Assembly (NCBI RefSeq): GCF_028453695.1
Contig: NC_135782.1
Span: 8,308,001 to 8,372,000 of the forward strand
Origin: Augochlora pura
Taxonomy: Eukaryota; Arthropoda; Insecta; Hymenoptera; Halictidae
Direction: 5' to 3'
DNA length: 64,000 nucleotides
Below are positions 63,638-64,000 of the stretch, piece by piece. A program made the position numbers and the translations under genes. The first letter of the stretch is position 1; each line of letters opens with the position of its first letter. The notes beneath the pieces were generated by a model. The model did no database searches and had not been told where the DNA came from. It was given only the letters and a program-made list of their open reading frames with translations.

Positions 63638-63760
63638 TAGGGAGAGAAAGCGAGAAAGGGGTAGAGGGAGGGAGAGGATAGGGACAGGGCGAACGCCCAG
63701 CAGCGTGAAACAGAGGGGGCTGAAATCGCGTGGGAGTGAGAAGGAGGAAGAGGTTGAACC
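63000..63760. repeat. purine (GA-rich) tract, ~760 bp
   Basis: Almost pure A/G sequence of GAGA, GAAAGA and GGAAG words, with a pure GA run at about 63602-63634. Confidence 0.9.
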
Positions 63761-63769
63761 CCTTCTACG

Positions 63770-64000
63770 GGGGATCGTACTCCCTCCGAGCTTCTCTCCA
63801 TCTCCTCCGCCGCTTCCTCTTCCTTCTCCTCTCTGTTTCCCCCTCGGGCCCCGGTCCCTTCCTTTCTCGCGGCCGGAAAGTAATCAATACTTTGGAAAGG
63901 TGCGGGGTTGGAGCACACCGCTTGTAAGTCGCGGCGTCATAGGAGTTTCACGCGAATTCTATGCGTAACTATCGCCAGGGACCGAAGAGCAAAGGCCAAG
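63770..64000. other. pyrimidine tract and CpG-rich window end
   Basis: The plus strand switches to CT-rich sequence (63778-63870), then to GC-rich sequence reaching the window end. No exon recognised. Confidence 0.5.

Noticed and set aside
1..64000. CRISPR arrays, operons, ribosomal RNA genes
   Set aside because: No regularly spaced direct repeats with unique spacers, no bacterial gene organisation and no rRNA-like sequence were seen; the intron structure shows a eukaryote.

Overview
This is an AT-rich insect nuclear sequence with spliced genes, many GA/CT microsatellites, CpG-rich blocks and few recognisable transposons. The one protein-coding gene I can support is Imp, the IGF-II mRNA-binding protein orthologue (IGF2BP / zipcode-binding family). 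Its deduced residues, the frequent CpG and the few transposons suggest a hymenopteran, perhaps a bee. That placement is inference from memory of the family, not from a search.

Imp lies on the minus strand. Six coding exons (18315 down to 15088) encode, in order, one RRM-like domain and four KH domains (GRQG, GKGG, GTRG and GKGG loops), then a Q/S/G-rich tail ending in TAA at 15088-15090. All exon joins in the window have GT/AG ends and compatible phases. The 5' coding exon(s) and the promoter are not identified. The first exon seen starts with one base of a split codon, so at least one coding exon lies upstream, beyond 18315 or outside the window. A degenerate tRNA-like sequence with intact-looking Pol III boxes and a T5 terminator sits in the KH3/KH4 intron on the same strand.

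Positions 1-15087 are the 3' flank of Imp. It has no convincing coding region. Its plus strand is strongly pyrimidine-rich, so the Imp-sense strand is purine-rich, and all the long CT/GA microsatellites I found there point the same way. Embedded in it is an unusual series of long imperfect inverted repeats (hairpins) at about 1.9, 2.0, 6.9, 10.4-10.9, 12.0, 12.2, 12.5, 13.7, 14.5 and 14.95 kb. Two neighbouring hairpins near 10.5-10.7 kb are tandem duplicates with a compensatory base-pair change. This structured flank is the most interesting feature of the window. It could be a heavily structured long 3' UTR, a group of uncharacterised microRNA or hairpin-RNA genes, or both.

Positions 18316-64000 are probably Imp intron and 5' flank. 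AT-rich stretches alternate with CpG-rich blocks (about 20.5-22.0, 23.4-24.1, 26.5-27.2, 30.6-31.1, 34.6-35.1, 41.0-42.6, 43.1-45.8, 46.9-48.4, 51.6-53.4, 58.8-59.5 and 62.0-62.5 kb). Some of these blocks could hide noncoding first exons or promoters, but I could not prove any. The rest is simple repeats, a diverged ~202-bp tandem duplication, a 66-bp purine minisatellite, short perfect-period repeats and one possible transposon end.
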